Counted from the first letter of the stretch, positions 8,302-17,569 are shown. The stretch is 64,000 nucleotides of DNA from Paenibacillus roseus (GCF_016424485.1 NZ_JAELUP010000001.1:124001-188000), one strand, 5' to 3'. The notes: generated by a model from the sequence alone, not told the origin. Numbers and translations: made by a program.

Positions 8302-9756
8302 ATGATGCGGGGAACAGGACAGACCGATCGAATTGTCATTATTGGCGGGGGGATCAGCGGCCTGAGCTCCGCTTTTTATATCCTGCGCCAGGCTCGGGAA
8401 TCGGGGCGCAAGGTTCAGGTGACAATCGTGGAGGAAGCGCCGGAGCTAGGCGGGAAGATCGATACGCTGCACAAGGACGGCTTTGTTATTGAGAAGGGAC
8501 CGGATTCCTTTTTGGCGCGCAAGCGTGCAATAGTGGATTTGGCAAGAGATCTTGGCATCGAGCAGGAGCTGACTGCTCAAAACCCGAATGGGCGAAAATC
8601 GTTTATTCTGCATGACGGCAAGCTTCATCCAATGCCGCAGGGACTGATGCTGGGGGTTCCTACTGATCTGGACGGGCTGGCGGCGACGGCATTGATGTCC
8701 GAGAGCGGCAAGGAGCGGGTATTGCAGGATCTGGTGCTGGAGGCGCAGGAGGGCAGCGAGGATGAATCAGTAGGCGGCTTCCTCGAGCGCCGCCTCGGCC
8801 GGGAAGCCGTGCAGCTGCTAGCCGAGCCGCTGCTGGCTGGTATTTACGCTGCAGACCTGTACAAATTGAGCCTCCGTGCTACGTTCCCGCAGTTTCGGGA
8901 AGCCGAGCTGCATCATGGCAGCCTGATTCGCGGCATGCAAGAGAGCCGAAAAGCCTCGGTTGCCGCAGCAGCAAGCAATGACCTTCCGGAGCATGTAAAG
9001 GGCAGCATGTTTCTGACCTTCCGTGGCGGGTTGTCAGCCTTGGTGGACGCGCTTGATCAGGCGCTCTCTGATGCAGACCGAAGACTTGGCGTCAAGGCTT
9101 CTGCGATTCATAAGCAGCCCCAGGACAATGGAAGGGTTGCCTATTCAGTGGAGCTGGCAAGCGGTGAACGATTGGAAGCTGATGCGGTAGTCGTCACGGT
9201 CCCGGCATTCGGAGCAGCGTCGCTTCTGCGTCCGTTGATGGATGTAAGCGAACTGGAAGCGGTAAGCTATATTTCGGTAGCCAATGTGGTGCTGGCATTC
9301 GACAAGGCAGAATTCGGGCTTCAATTCGACGGTTCCGGCTTCGTCATTCCTCGTGTAGAGGACCGACAACTTACGGCGTGTACGTGGACCTCGACCAAAT
9401 GGCTGCACACCAGCCCGGAAGACAAGGTGCTGCTCCGCTGTTATCTTGGGCGTGCGGGGGCAGAAGAGGTTGTCGAGCTTGATGATGAGCAGCTCCTCGC
9501 TCTTGTCCGGCGTGAAGTCAAAGAAATTATGGATGTAGACGCGAAGCCGCTGTTCGCAGAAATTACGCGCTTGCGCCATTCCATGCCGCAATATCCGGTT
9601 GGGCATGTGGAGAATGTAGCAAGACTGCGCAAGCGTGCTGAAGAACAGCTTCCGGGCGTATGGGTTACAGGGGCGGCCTTCGATGGAGTTGGCCTGCCGG
9701 ATTGCATCCGTCAGGGCAAGGAAGCGGCGTTTGCGATATTGGAGAGCTTACATTAG
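8302..9756 (+). CDS. hemY: Protoporphyrinogen/coproporphyrinogen III oxidase
   Basis: FAD-dependent oxidase (484 aa) that aromatises the porphyrinogen ring; in the coproporphyrin-dependent pathway of Firmicutes it acts on coproporphyrinogen III (CgoX). The N-terminal dinucleotide-binding motif IIGGGISGLSSA is followed by EEAPELGGKI, and the C-terminal GAAFDGVGLPDCI is the usual FAD-contacting segment. Start ATG 8302 follows AAAGGGAGAGG. It is the third gene of the heme operon. The next ~300 bases are non-coding. Confidence 0.94.
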   Translation: MMRGTGQTDRIVIIGGGISGLSSAFYILRQARESGRKVQVTIVEEAPELGGKIDTLHKDGFVIEKGPDSFLARKRAIVDLARDLGIEQELTAQNPNGRKSFILHDGKLHPMPQGLMLGVPTDLDGLAATALMSESGKERVLQDLVLEAQEGSEDESVGGFLERRLGREAVQLLAEPLLAGIYAADLYKLSLRATFPQFREAELHHGSLIRGMQESRKASVAAAASNDLPEHVKGSMFLTFRGGLSALVDALDQALSDADRRLGVKASAIHKQPQDNGRVAYSVELASGERLEADAVVVTVPAFGAASLLRPLMDVSELEAVSYISVANVVLAFDKAEFGLQFDGSGFVIPRVEDRQLTACTWTSTKWLHTSPEDKVLLRCYLGRAGAEEVVELDDEQLLALVRREVKEIMDVDAKPLFAEITRLRHSMPQYPVGHVENVARLRKRAEEQLPGVWVTGAAFDGVGLPDCIRQGKEAAFAILESLH

Positions 9757-9800
9757 AGAATTTAGTTGAATAGTTGCGAGTCTGTGGCGGGATGGACGAT

Positions 9801-9900
9801 TAAACTGCACCCCGTCAAGTAACAGAATAAATGATAAAACCTCGTTAAGCGGTCTTAGTCCTGAATTTCATTGGACTGAGGCCGTTTAATTGTGTTCTCG
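9801..9900 (-). mobile_element. Possible 3'-end remnant of an IS3-family element
   Basis: On the minus strand this reads as a short coding tail with a stop, then an imperfect hairpin (around 9850-9892), then CTTGACGGGGTGCAGTTTAA. That layout and end sequence resemble the right ends of IS3/IS150-type elements of Bacillales. No transposase ORF and no second inverted repeat are present, so this would be a decayed end. The resemblance is from memory and not a search. The rest of the 9757-10081 gap has a TATAAT at 10025-10030 without a good -35. Confidence 0.35.
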
Positions 9901-10081
9901 AAGTCCTTTAAGTTCGTCGAGAGTGCTATATTTGCCCGACAAAAAGCTCTCCTTATACGTGTTTAATTTGGCCAATATGCAGGATAAGGACTTTTAGCAG
10001 TGTAATACCTTACAGGATACCTGTTATAATGGAGGATATTGAACGAAACGTTATTGTAAGTCAAAAGGGGTCTAAGCAATC

Positions 10082-11458
10082 ATGTCTATCAGCAGATCAG
10101 ATAAGCACAAGCAGCAAAAAAGCAGGAGAAAAAGAAGAATGAAGCGTCTCCTGATTTTAAATGGAGTATTGGCAGGGCTGATTATCGTTTTTGCCGTCTT
10201 GCTATGGGGAAACAATAACGGTCTGTGGAATAATGGAGCGGGACGTACGCCCGAGGTTGCCGAACGTCATAACCCCAGCAACGCGAATAATCATGGACAG
10301 GCCGACAGTGGCAATGGGCAAAATCAAAATCAAGAGGAGCAGCCTCCGCAGGACAATTCATCACTGCCAGACCAGGATGACAGTGTACAGAATCCCGGCG
10401 GATTGTCTGGCGACGGGACGGATACTCCGCTTAATCCCGAAGAGAACAGCTTAACGCCTGAACAGCAGCCTGCGAGTCCGCAGTATGGAGGTCAAGGAGA
10501 GGTGTTGCTGGCCTTTGTAGGGGATATTCTGCTTGCAGGATCGGTGCAAAAGAAGCTTGATGAAGAGGGCTTTGATTATCCGTATGCGAAATCGTTATCC
10601 TATCTGGCTGATGCGGATTTGACTGCGGGCAATCTGGAGAGTCCGTTTACGACTCGGGGCACTCCTGCGGAAGGCAAGCAGTTCGTCTTCAAAGGCAAGC
10701 CGGAGTCGCTGCCTGCGCTCAAAGAAGCCGGATTTGATGTGGTCACGCTGGCTAACAATCATACGCTCGATATGGGCGTTGAAGGATTGCTGGATACGAT
10801 GAAACATCTGGACAAGGCTGGTATTCCCTATGTAGGGGCAGGGAACAATGATACGGAAGCATTCGCGCCGGTGATTCTGGAATCCAAGGGAATCAAGGTT
10901 GCATACATAGGCATAAGCCGAGTTGTGCCAAACGTAGAATGGAAAGCGGAGAAGTATCGGGCAGGTGTTGCGGAAACCTATGACACTACCCGTGCCAAGG
11001 CAGCAATCGAAAGGGCCAAGCAGGAAGCGGACCTTGTTGTTGTAATGGTTCACTGGGGGGTAGAGCGGGCAGATCACCCTGAGAACTATCAACGCAATTT
11101 TGCCAGAGAATACATTGATGCCGGCGCTGATCTGGTTATTGGCTCGCATCCGCACGTACTGCAAGGCTTTGAGCAATATAAAGGCAAATGGATTGCCTAC
11201 AGCATGGGCAATTTTATTTTCAATATGACATCCAATGAAAAGTCGGCGGAGACCGGAGTGCTCGACGCCAAGTGCAGCCGCAGCGGAGACTGTCAGATGC
11301 GCCTTCATCCCATGAAGGCAGTGGCCTCACAGCCTGCGTTACTTGAGGGGGAAGAGGCGCAAGCGCTGCTGAGACGGATAGAATCCATTTCCTACGGTGT
11401 TCAAATCGATGCGGAAGGGAACCTGAGCTCCCGCTCACAACGGGGCGGCTTACAATAG
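10082..11458 (+). CDS. CapA family metallophosphatase-like protein
   Basis: 458-aa membrane-anchored protein. A basic N-terminus precedes one transmembrane helix (about residues 21-42), then a low-complexity N/Q/P/D-rich linker to about residue 138, then a CapA (poly-gamma-glutamate synthesis accessory) domain. CapA motifs are visible: VGDILLAG, GNLESPFT, ANNHTLDMG, HWGVE and GSHPHVLQG, which match the metallophosphoesterase fold. No other PGA synthesis genes are nearby, so a role in capsule or other surface polymer handling is only inferred. SD AAAAGGGG precedes the ATG; the GDPD gene follows 16 bases later. Confidence 0.85.
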   Translation: MSISRSDKHKQQKSRRKRRMKRLLILNGVLAGLIIVFAVLLWGNNNGLWNNGAGRTPEVAERHNPSNANNHGQADSGNGQNQNQEEQPPQDNSSLPDQDDSVQNPGGLSGDGTDTPLNPEENSLTPEQQPASPQYGGQGEVLLAFVGDILLAGSVQKKLDEEGFDYPYAKSLSYLADADLTAGNLESPFTTRGTPAEGKQFVFKGKPESLPALKEAGFDVVTLANNHTLDMGVEGLLDTMKHLDKAGIPYVGAGNNDTEAFAPVILESKGIKVAYIGISRVVPNVEWKAEKYRAGVAETYDTTRAKAAIERAKQEADLVVVMVHWGVERADHPENYQRNFAREYIDAGADLVIGSHPHVLQGFEQYKGKWIAYSMGNFIFNMTSNEKSAETGVLDAKCSRSGDCQMRLHPMKAVASQPALLEGEEAQALLRRIESISYGVQIDAEGNLSSRSQRGGLQ

Positions 11459-11474
11459 GTCAGGAGGAAAGCTT

Positions 11475-12203
11475 GTGAACAACTTATGTGTGGCTCACCG
11501 CGGCGCATCGGGGGAAGCGCCTGAAAATACATTGATCGCAGCTCGCCATGCGATGGCGTATCCTTTTGTACAGTGGATGGAAATCGACGTTCAGTTGTCC
11601 AAGGACCAGATCCCGGTTGTTATTCATGACGATCGGCTTAGCCGGACGACCAATGGCAAAGGGAAGGTGGCCGATTATACGGCTGAGGAACTGGCAAAGC
11701 TGGATGCCGGCCGCTGGTTCGGTCGCTCCTTTGAAGGGGAGCCTGTACCGACACTGGAACAGTTGCTCATGGCTACGGCAGGCCGCTGCAGGCTGAACAT
11801 TGAGTTGAAAACACTGAGCGGCAAGTATCCCGGCATCGAACAAAAGGTTGTCGAACTGTTGTACAAGTATAATTTGCAGTTTGATACCGTCATCACTTCC
11901 TTTGAACCCGATGCTCTTTACAATGTAAAAAAAATAAGCCCCGAAATGACAACCGGGCTTATCATTGATGCCTCTCCCAGCCAGCTTATTGCCGAACTGA
12001 ATCGCTTGCAGGCTGCCTTTCTGTCGATTGGCTATACACAGATTACCCCGCAACGATTGCAGGAGTGGCATCAAGCGGGGCTGACGGTGATGGCCTGGAC
12101 AGTTAATGACGCGCTTGCGATGCGCAGGCTGATGCAGATGGACGGGAGTTTAATGATATGTACCAACTACCCGGACCGCTATGCCCGGGCGCTTGGCATA
12201 TAG
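11475..12203 (+). CDS. Glycerophosphodiester phosphodiesterase
   Basis: Hydrolyses glycerophosphodiesters to glycerol-3-phosphate and an alcohol. 242 aa with the GDPD signatures AHRGASGEAPENT (catalytic His and Glu, residues 7-19), MEIDVQLSKD (metal ligands) and VIHDDRLSRTT. No signal peptide, so probably cytoplasmic (UgpQ/YqiK-like). GTG start with AGGAGG 7 bases upstream; the 16-base gap to the CapA-like gene suggests one transcript. A strong hairpin follows. Confidence 0.92.
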   Translation: MNNLCVAHRGASGEAPENTLIAARHAMAYPFVQWMEIDVQLSKDQIPVVIHDDRLSRTTNGKGKVADYTAEELAKLDAGRWFGRSFEGEPVPTLEQLLMATAGRCRLNIELKTLSGKYPGIEQKVVELLYKYNLQFDTVITSFEPDALYNVKKISPEMTTGLIIDASPSQLIAELNRLQAAFLSIGYTQITPQRLQEWHQAGLTVMAWTVNDALAMRRLMQMDGSLMICTNYPDRYARALGI

Positions 12204-12225
12204 CTTTTTTCACCTGCTGCGAGAA

Positions 12226-12280
12226 AAACTTCAGCCGCCTGCATCCGTCGTCATGCCCGGAGCGCAGGCGGCTGAAGTTT
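12226..12280. terminator. Bidirectional terminator (GDPD / HD-GYP)
   Basis: Perfect 17-bp inverted repeat, 12226-12242 with 12264-12280, flanked by AAAA on the left and TTT on the right. It lies between two convergent genes and can serve both. Confidence 0.8.
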
Positions 12281-12310
12281 GTGTAAGGAAGAGCTGAATC
12301 GGAAGCAGGA

Positions 12311-13486
12311 CTAAGCAAGCTCCGAAGGGGAGGGGAGCTTGTCCCTGTATTGTTCGCGAATCGTCAGCAGGCTTGGCAACTGGGCGAAAAAGACATCGAT
12401 AACAGAGGGATCAAAATGCCGACCCCGTTCCTCCTTCATCAGAGCTATAATCCGCTCAAGCTCCCAGGCTTTCTTGTAGACGCGGTCGCTGCCAAGTGCG
12501 TCAAATACATCGGCTACAGCCGTAATTCGTCCATAGAGGTGAATATCCTGCTCCTTGAGACCTTGCGGATACCCGCTTCCATCCCATTTTTCATGATGCT
12601 GGTGGGCGATATAAGCGGCGGACTGCAGCAGCTCCCGTTTGGAGTTGCCCAGCATGTTATAGCCAATGGACGTATGGGTTTTCATCAGTTCGTATTCTTT
12701 TGTGGTGAGCTTGCCCGGCTTTTGCAAAATAGAATCAGGAATGGCAATTTTACCGATATCGTGCATGGGCGAGGCCATTTTGAGATGCTCGGCTTCTGAT
12801 TGGGTAAAGCCGAGTCCGAGGGCTAAAATATAGGAGTATTCTGCCACCCGTTTGACATGATATCCGGTTTCCTTGGACCGGTTCTCGCCGATTTCGCCAA
12901 GTGCTAGTATAAGCTCCCGCTGTGTAGATGCAATTTCTTCATGAAGCATAACGGATTCCAGAGATTTTCCAGCATAAGAGGCGGCCAGCTTCAAGTACTC
13001 CAGGTCCTGGCGACTGAATACACCGTTGGCGGCAAGTTTGTTAACCGCTTGGTAGGCTCCGATAATCTGTCCATCGCTCCCGACAAAGGGGACAGTAATT
13101 ACCGTTCGGGTCAAGTAGCCGGTAAGTTTGTCATTTTCCTCATTATGACGGGCATCTTCGGCTGCATTCTCAATCAGCAGCGGCTTGCCCGTGGCAATGG
13201 AATGGCCGACAAAGCCGGAGCCGAGCGGGACGCGAAGCTCTTCTACGCCGTGGGCAACTCTAGTAAACAGCTCGCCGCGGCTATGGTCGATAATCCAGAC
13301 TGTGCAGCGGTCTGCTCTTATCATTTCCCGGCCCATATCCGCCATCAGTATGAGCACACGCTGCAGATTGCGTTCGTTGGCGATTTTTGTTGTATAATTA
13401 AAGATAATGCGCAGCATCTGTTCTGCGCTCAGTTCATCGTACAATGACTCCATTGGTTCATTGAACAGGGTTACATCTTCCACCAA
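12311..13486 (-). CDS. GAF and HD-GYP domain protein, probable c-di-GMP phosphodiesterase
   Basis: 391-aa cytosolic signalling protein. A GAF sensory domain (about residues 40-180) is followed by an HD-GYP domain with HDIGK (242-246) and the diagnostic HHEKWDGSGYP (297-307), so the metal-binding and GYP residues expected of active cyclic-di-GMP hydrolases are intact. The GAF ligand is unknown. The start is TTG at 13486 (GGGGAG 7 bases upstream) or the adjacent GTG. It is divergent from the DUF92 gene. Confidence 0.9.
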   Translation of the reverse strand: MVEDVTLFNEPMESLYDELSAEQMLRIIFNYTTKIANERNLQRVLILMADMGREMIRADRCTVWIIDHSRGELFTRVAHGVEELRVPLGSGFVGHSIATGKPLLIENAAEDARHNEENDKLTGYLTRTVITVPFVGSDGQIIGAYQAVNKLAANGVFSRQDLEYLKLAASYAGKSLESVMLHEEIASTQRELILALGEIGENRSKETGYHVKRVAEYSYILALGLGFTQSEAEHLKMASPMHDIGKIAIPDSILQKPGKLTTKEYELMKTHTSIGYNMLGNSKRELLQSAAYIAHQHHEKWDGSGYPQGLKEQDIHLYGRITAVADVFDALGSDRVYKKAWELERIIALMKEERGRHFDPSVIDVFFAQLPSLLTIREQYRDKLPSPSELA

Positions 13487-13576
13487 ACGTACACTCCCCG
13501 GTCGAAATGGTATTCAACTATGGCTCTAATGTTCGACATCAAATGCCAAATTCCTGCAAAGGAGGAAGGGTCGCGC

Positions 13577-14452
13577 ATGATTGCAGAATGGTTCACATAT
13601 GCCTGGTTCCGGTTGGTTGCCGGACTCGCGGGCAGTCTTGCGATTTCATGGCTGGCCTATCGCCGTTCCTCGCTTTCTGCTTCGGGAGCATGGGCGGCCG
13701 CAACGATGGGAACGGCTTATTTTGTACTCGGTGGTCCGGTCTGGTTCGGAACGTTGATCGCTTTTTTCATCTCATCCACGCTCTGGTCCAAGTGGAAGCG
13801 CAATTCACGCGCGAAGCATGTCGCAGAAACCAATTATGCGAAGGGAAGCCAGCGCGACGGGATGCAGGTATGGGCCAATGGGGGGCTGGGTCTGATCCTG
13901 TGCGCTGCCCATGCATGGCACCCTGATCCAATCTGGCTATTTGCCTTCACCGGAGTAATGGCCTCCGTCAATGCGGATACATGGGCGACCGAGATCGGGG
14001 CGCTGAGCAGACGCCAGCCCCGTGCATTGCTGAGCGGCAGGGTAGTGCCGGCAGGAACGAGCGGCGGGGTGACCTTGCTGGGAAGTCTGGCAGCAGGGGG
14101 CGGAGCAGCCTTTATCGGCCTTTGCGCCGCTCTGCTTAGCCAGGCAGGGCCGATTTCCTCACCGGGGGCGGAGGTTCAGACCCAGCTTGCACCTGCGGCC
14201 GTCGCCCTCCTGGTTGTCGCCGCAGCGTTAAGCGGTCTCGCCGGCGCCTTCGTAGATTCCCTGATCGGCGCAACCGGACAAGTCATGTACCGCTGCCCGG
14301 CATGCGGCCGGGAGACGGAGCGCCGTACCCACTGCGATGTGCAGACTGTTCGTACCCGCGGCTGGTCCTGGATGAATAACGACGCCGTTAATTTTGTTTC
14401 CTCTGCCTTCGCCGGAGGGATGGCCGCGCTGTTGTCTCTGTTGATTATCTAG
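13577..14452 (+). CDS. DUF92 family polytopic membrane protein
   Basis: About 291 aa, mostly hydrophobic with at least six membrane segments, and the DUF92/TMEM19-like motifs NADTWATEIGALS and GTSGGVTLLG. Many bacterial members are uncharacterised; plant homologues act in phytol metabolism, but nothing here supports a specific reaction. A cysteine-pair segment (CPACG...HC) precedes the last helix. ATG 13577 is taken as start because GGAAGGG lies 6 bases upstream; an in-frame ATG at 13520 lacks this. Confidence 0.82.
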   Translation: MIAEWFTYAWFRLVAGLAGSLAISWLAYRRSSLSASGAWAAATMGTAYFVLGGPVWFGTLIAFFISSTLWSKWKRNSRAKHVAETNYAKGSQRDGMQVWANGGLGLILCAAHAWHPDPIWLFAFTGVMASVNADTWATEIGALSRRQPRALLSGRVVPAGTSGGVTLLGSLAAGGGAAFIGLCAALLSQAGPISSPGAEVQTQLAPAAVALLVVAAALSGLAGAFVDSLIGATGQVMYRCPACGRETERRTHCDVQTVRTRGWSWMNNDAVNFVSSAFAGGMAALLSLLII

Positions 14453-14453
14453 C

Positions 14454-14493
14454 CAAGGGCCGCTCCGTCATTTCGTGACGAGAGCGGCCCTTG
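14454..14493. terminator. Bidirectional terminator (DUF92 / pepF)
   Basis: 12-bp perfect stem, 14454-14465 with 14482-14493, followed by CTTT. It separates the convergent DUF92 and oligoendopeptidase genes. Confidence 0.7.
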
Positions 14494-14529
14494 CTTTAAC
14501 GATATTGTATTTTCTCTAGGGCGCTAACT

Positions 14530-16320
14530 CTAGCCCTCCAGCTGTTCCATCTGCTTGATCAAATCCTCGAACACGCTCATGGCCTGACTGACAGGCTCCG
14601 GTGTCGACATGTCAACACCAGCCGTCTTCAAAATATTGATCGAGTAGTCGCTGCCCCCGCTCTTCAGGAAGCCGAGATAACGCTCGACTGCTGGCGCGCC
14701 TTCTTCCAGAATCTGCTTGGAGAAGCTGGTAGCGGCGGAAAAACCGGTCGCATATTTATACACGTAGAAGCTGGTATAGAAGTGAGGAATACGCGCCCAC
14801 TCCATCTCGATATCCTGGTCAACAACCATATCCTCACCGTAATACAAGAGGTTGAGATCATAGTAAATTTTACTTAGTTCTTGCGGTGTCAGCGATTCGC
14901 CCTGCTCGACTTTCTCATGGATAATTTTCTCGAACTCGGCAAACATCGTCTGACGGAATACCGTCGTGCGGAACTGATCGGCATAGTAGGTGAGCAGATA
15001 CATTTTTTCCTTCGGATCGGTGGACTTCTCAAGCAGGTAATTCATCAGCAGCGCTTCATTCAGCGTAGAGGCTACTTCTGCCAGGAAGATGGTATATTGG
15101 GCATCCCGATATGGCTGGTTATTGTCCGAGTAGTAAGAATGCAGCGCGTGGCCCATTTCATGCGTGAGCGTGAACATGCTGTTCAGGTTGTCGTTATGGT
15201 TGAGCAGAACGTACGGGTGCGTGCCGTAAGCGCCCCAGCTGTAAGCACCGCTGCGCTTGCCTTCATTCTCGTAAATATCAATCCAGCCGTTGTCGAAGCC
15301 TTCCTGAAGCACATTCAGATAATCCTCGCCAAGGGGCTTCAGGCTTTCTTTTACGGTTTTGACGGCTTCCTGATACGTAATATCCAATTTGAACTCCTCA
15401 ACCAGCGGGGAGAACAGGTCATACATATGCAACTCGTCAACCTTCAGCAGCTTTTTGCGCAGCTTCATGTAGCGATGCATGAGTGGAAGATGCTGATGAA
15501 TGGTATCGATCAGGTTGGTATACACTTCCTTCGGAATGTTGTCGCCAAACAGGGACATTTCCAGGACGGAAGGGTATTTGCGGGCGCGCGCGTAAAATAC
15601 ATTTTTCGTTACATTGGCGTTCAGCGTAGCTGCCAGCGTATTTTTCATATTGCCATATGTCTCATACATCGCCTTGAATGCATTTTTACGAACCTCGCGG
15701 TCCTTGCTCTCCAAAAATTGGATGTAACGGCCATGCGTCAGCTCAATCTCTTCGCCGTTCTCGTTTTGCACTTTAGGGAATTTCAGATCAGCATTATTCA
15801 GCATGGAGAAAATGTTGCCCGGGCCTTGGCTGACGTTGCCGACTTGCGCAAGGAGCATCTCCTCTGCTTTGGACAATACATGAGCTTTCTCGCGCTGCAT
15901 CTCCAGCAAGGTTTGACGGAATGGTTGCAGCTGCGGGTCTTTGATGAATGCTGCCAACTGCTGATCCGTTAAGCTGAGTACTTCAGGCGTAATGAATGAG
16001 GTCGCTTCGCCCGATTGCACGCTAAGCTTCTTGGCTTTATCGGACAGCGCCTGGTTGCCTGGTTCGGCCATGTCCTCATGGTGGCTCATATTGGCATACA
16101 CATAGAGGCGCTCCACGTGGAAGGAAAGCTGGTCCTCAAGCTCAAAGCAAGCCTTTAGCTTTGAAGAATCGGACAATGTGCCTTCGAAGGTGGCAATTTG
16201 CTTGATTTGCTCTTGGGCTTGCGCATATTCGTTGTTCCAAGCGGTCTGATCGGCAAAAAGGTCTTCCAATTTCCAGCGGTGTTCCGGCTTGACTTCTGAA
16301 CGCTTAGGTAATTTACTCAT
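14530..16320 (-). CDS. pepF: Oligoendopeptidase F (M3B)
   Basis: Cytosolic zinc endopeptidase that degrades short peptides (596 aa, usual length about 600). The M3 active-site motif LTHEMGHALHS is at residues 385-395 (HEMGH 387-391), and the PepF N-terminal domain spans the first ~200 residues. ATG 16320 is preceded by GAGGAGGAAC. The frame stays open another 48 codons upstream to 16464 and encodes a signal-peptide-like stretch, but it has no ribosome binding site and interrupts the family start, so it is not included. Confidence 0.93.
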   Translation of the reverse strand: MSKLPKRSEVKPEHRWKLEDLFADQTAWNNEYAQAQEQIKQIATFEGTLSDSSKLKACFELEDQLSFHVERLYVYANMSHHEDMAEPGNQALSDKAKKLSVQSGEATSFITPEVLSLTDQQLAAFIKDPQLQPFRQTLLEMQREKAHVLSKAEEMLLAQVGNVSQGPGNIFSMLNNADLKFPKVQNENGEEIELTHGRYIQFLESKDREVRKNAFKAMYETYGNMKNTLAATLNANVTKNVFYARARKYPSVLEMSLFGDNIPKEVYTNLIDTIHQHLPLMHRYMKLRKKLLKVDELHMYDLFSPLVEEFKLDITYQEAVKTVKESLKPLGEDYLNVLQEGFDNGWIDIYENEGKRSGAYSWGAYGTHPYVLLNHNDNLNSMFTLTHEMGHALHSYYSDNNQPYRDAQYTIFLAEVASTLNEALLMNYLLEKSTDPKEKMYLLTYYADQFRTTVFRQTMFAEFEKIIHEKVEQGESLTPQELSKIYYDLNLLYYGEDMVVDQDIEMEWARIPHFYTSFYVYKYATGFSAATSFSKQILEEGAPAVERYLGFLKSGGSDYSINILKTAGVDMSTPEPVSQAMSVFEDLIKQMEQLEG

Positions 16321-16592
16321 TTTGTTCCTCCTCAGGATATGTATCATTGTACTTTCATTGCTTGACTGCGGCTGATGTTCGTTGCCGGTACCGAGATGCT
16401 CCGGGACTGCGGAGGAGGATAGCAGGCCAATTGACAGAAGCAGGGAAATCCATTTCAAGGGCATTCACAACTCCTTCATTTTGCCCTAGTATGTTCCAAT
16501 TTCCTCTACTTCATGAATGGAGTCATTAAATTTGCATTAAATTTGGCTAAACCCTCCCCGCGAGTTTGCAGCTAATTACCTCCTCATTCGAT

Positions 16593-16766
16593 TTACATCG
16601 TTAAGAAGCTATACACAATCAGGAAGAAAGCAAAGGCAAGCATCAAGATTGAAATCAGTGCAAGGCCGCGCCTCATTCCGGCTGGAATCTGATCTTTCTT
16701 CATAATGATAATTGCACCCAAACAAAAGGCAACGATAATAAAAATCAGCGTAGATGTTGAATCCAT
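16593..16766 (-). CDS. Small two-helix membrane protein, 57 aa
   Basis: Short gene starting at ATG 16766 with GGGAGG 7 bases upstream and ending at TAA. The 57-aa product has two hydrophobic segments (about residues 6-22 and 35-55) joined by a basic loop KKDQIPAGMRRG, so it is a predicted small bitopic or hairpin membrane protein. I do not recognise the family. It lies between pepF and another small minus-strand gene and could be co-transcribed with the latter (22-base gap). Confidence 0.7.
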   Translation of the reverse strand: MDSTSTLIFIIVAFCLGAIIIMKKDQIPAGMRRGLALISILMLAFAFFLIVYSFLTM

Positions 16767-16788
16767 ACTTCGTCCTCCCGAATAACGA

Positions 16789-17022
16789 TCAAATTTCCTT
16801 GAAAGCGGTCAGAATCGCTTCCCGCTCTTCTTCCTTTCCGATAAAGTCCTGGGGACGAAACCGGTTCTCTGCCCAGTGCATCATTTGCGGGCGGCTGACG
16901 AAGGTGTGACAGTCCTCTCCCCATTGGTCGGAGATTTCACGGACAATAATTGTTTTGCCCCGCACTTCAACCTTGAGCATATTGTAGTTGTCTTTTTTAT
17001 AAATTTCGTATTTCTTGAACAT
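16789..17022 (-). CDS. Hypothetical protein, 77 aa
   Basis: Unrecognised small soluble protein (77 aa), rich in charged residues, containing VRGKTIIVREISDQWGED and a C-terminal acidic helix. It has no signal peptide, membrane segment or cysteine pair. A weak GAGGAA lies 12 bases before the ATG. Codon use and an intact frame support coding. It is upstream of, and probably in the same transcript as, the 57-aa membrane protein gene. Confidence 0.6.
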   Translation of the reverse strand: MFKKYEIYKKDNYNMLKVEVRGKTIIVREISDQWGEDCHTFVSRPQMMHWAENRFRPQDFIGKEEEREAILTAFKEI

Positions 17023-17196
17023 ATGCTAATTATTCCTCGCTTCCTTTTCTTATCATCATAGCGAAAAAAGAGGGTGGAATGCAATGCCAAAGCTGTGCTG
17101 GCATGGGTGATGAGCCTCGTTTCCTGAAATTCACACGATTCGTTCAACTTGTTCATAGAAATGAATGGGGCTCCAGTTGAGATGAGATGAGAAGAG

Positions 17197-17358
17197 ATGG
17201 GTAGAGGAGGCACGATCCGGATTTACCCTTTGCTAAATTTGCGTTACGAGCCATACCCGATGCTTGACAATATATTGGAGACTGTACGCCGCTATGGGGC
17301 AACCCCGAGTTTTGTCCCTCCAATCTTCCATTCATTCCGAATTCCCATTTTTATTTGA
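17197..17358 (+). other. Protein-like short ORF of 53 aa, possible gene remnant
   Basis: Open frame with coding-like composition (product contains LNLRYEPYPMLDNILETVRRYG) inside the otherwise gene-free stretch 17023-17648. There is no convincing ribosome binding site and no family match that I recognise. It may be a decayed fragment of a larger gene or chance. The rest of the stretch holds a dispersed repeat and the cold shock gene promoter. Confidence 0.25.
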
Positions 17359-17448
17359 AAATTACCAAAGGCCAAGACACCTTCAGAATGATTAAGGTCT
17401 TCAATTTTCAGCCTGGCTTGGACGGATTTTTGAAAATATAAGAAATTT

Positions 17449-17536
17449 ATAAAGTTCCTTCTATAAATGAGCTTATATTTCACCACGAAACGAAGTTTTT
17501 TGCTCGTCAAAGGACGGCAAAGCCGTTTACGCTTGG
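17449..17536 (+). repeat. Dispersed intergenic repeat R1, copy 1
   Basis: 88 bases nearly identical (roughly 90%) to 50126-50212, in the same orientation. Shared blocks include GAGCTTATATTTCA, CACGAAACGAAG and GTCAAAGGACGGCAAAGCC. The last block folds as a small ACGGC-AAA-GCCGT hairpin followed by TTT. It lies about 110 bases upstream of the cold shock gene start. Confidence 0.75.
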
Positions 17537-17569
17537 GCCATGAGATTGTAAAAATTTTGGAGGTTGAAA

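Noticed and set aside
14881..15972. 363-codon ORF antisense to pepF
   Set aside because: Lies wholly inside an intact gene and shows no recognisable protein features.
16321..16464. 48-codon N-terminal extension of pepF resembling a signal peptide
   Set aside because: No ribosome binding site at 16464, whereas ATG 16320 has GAGGAGG and matches the cytosolic family start.
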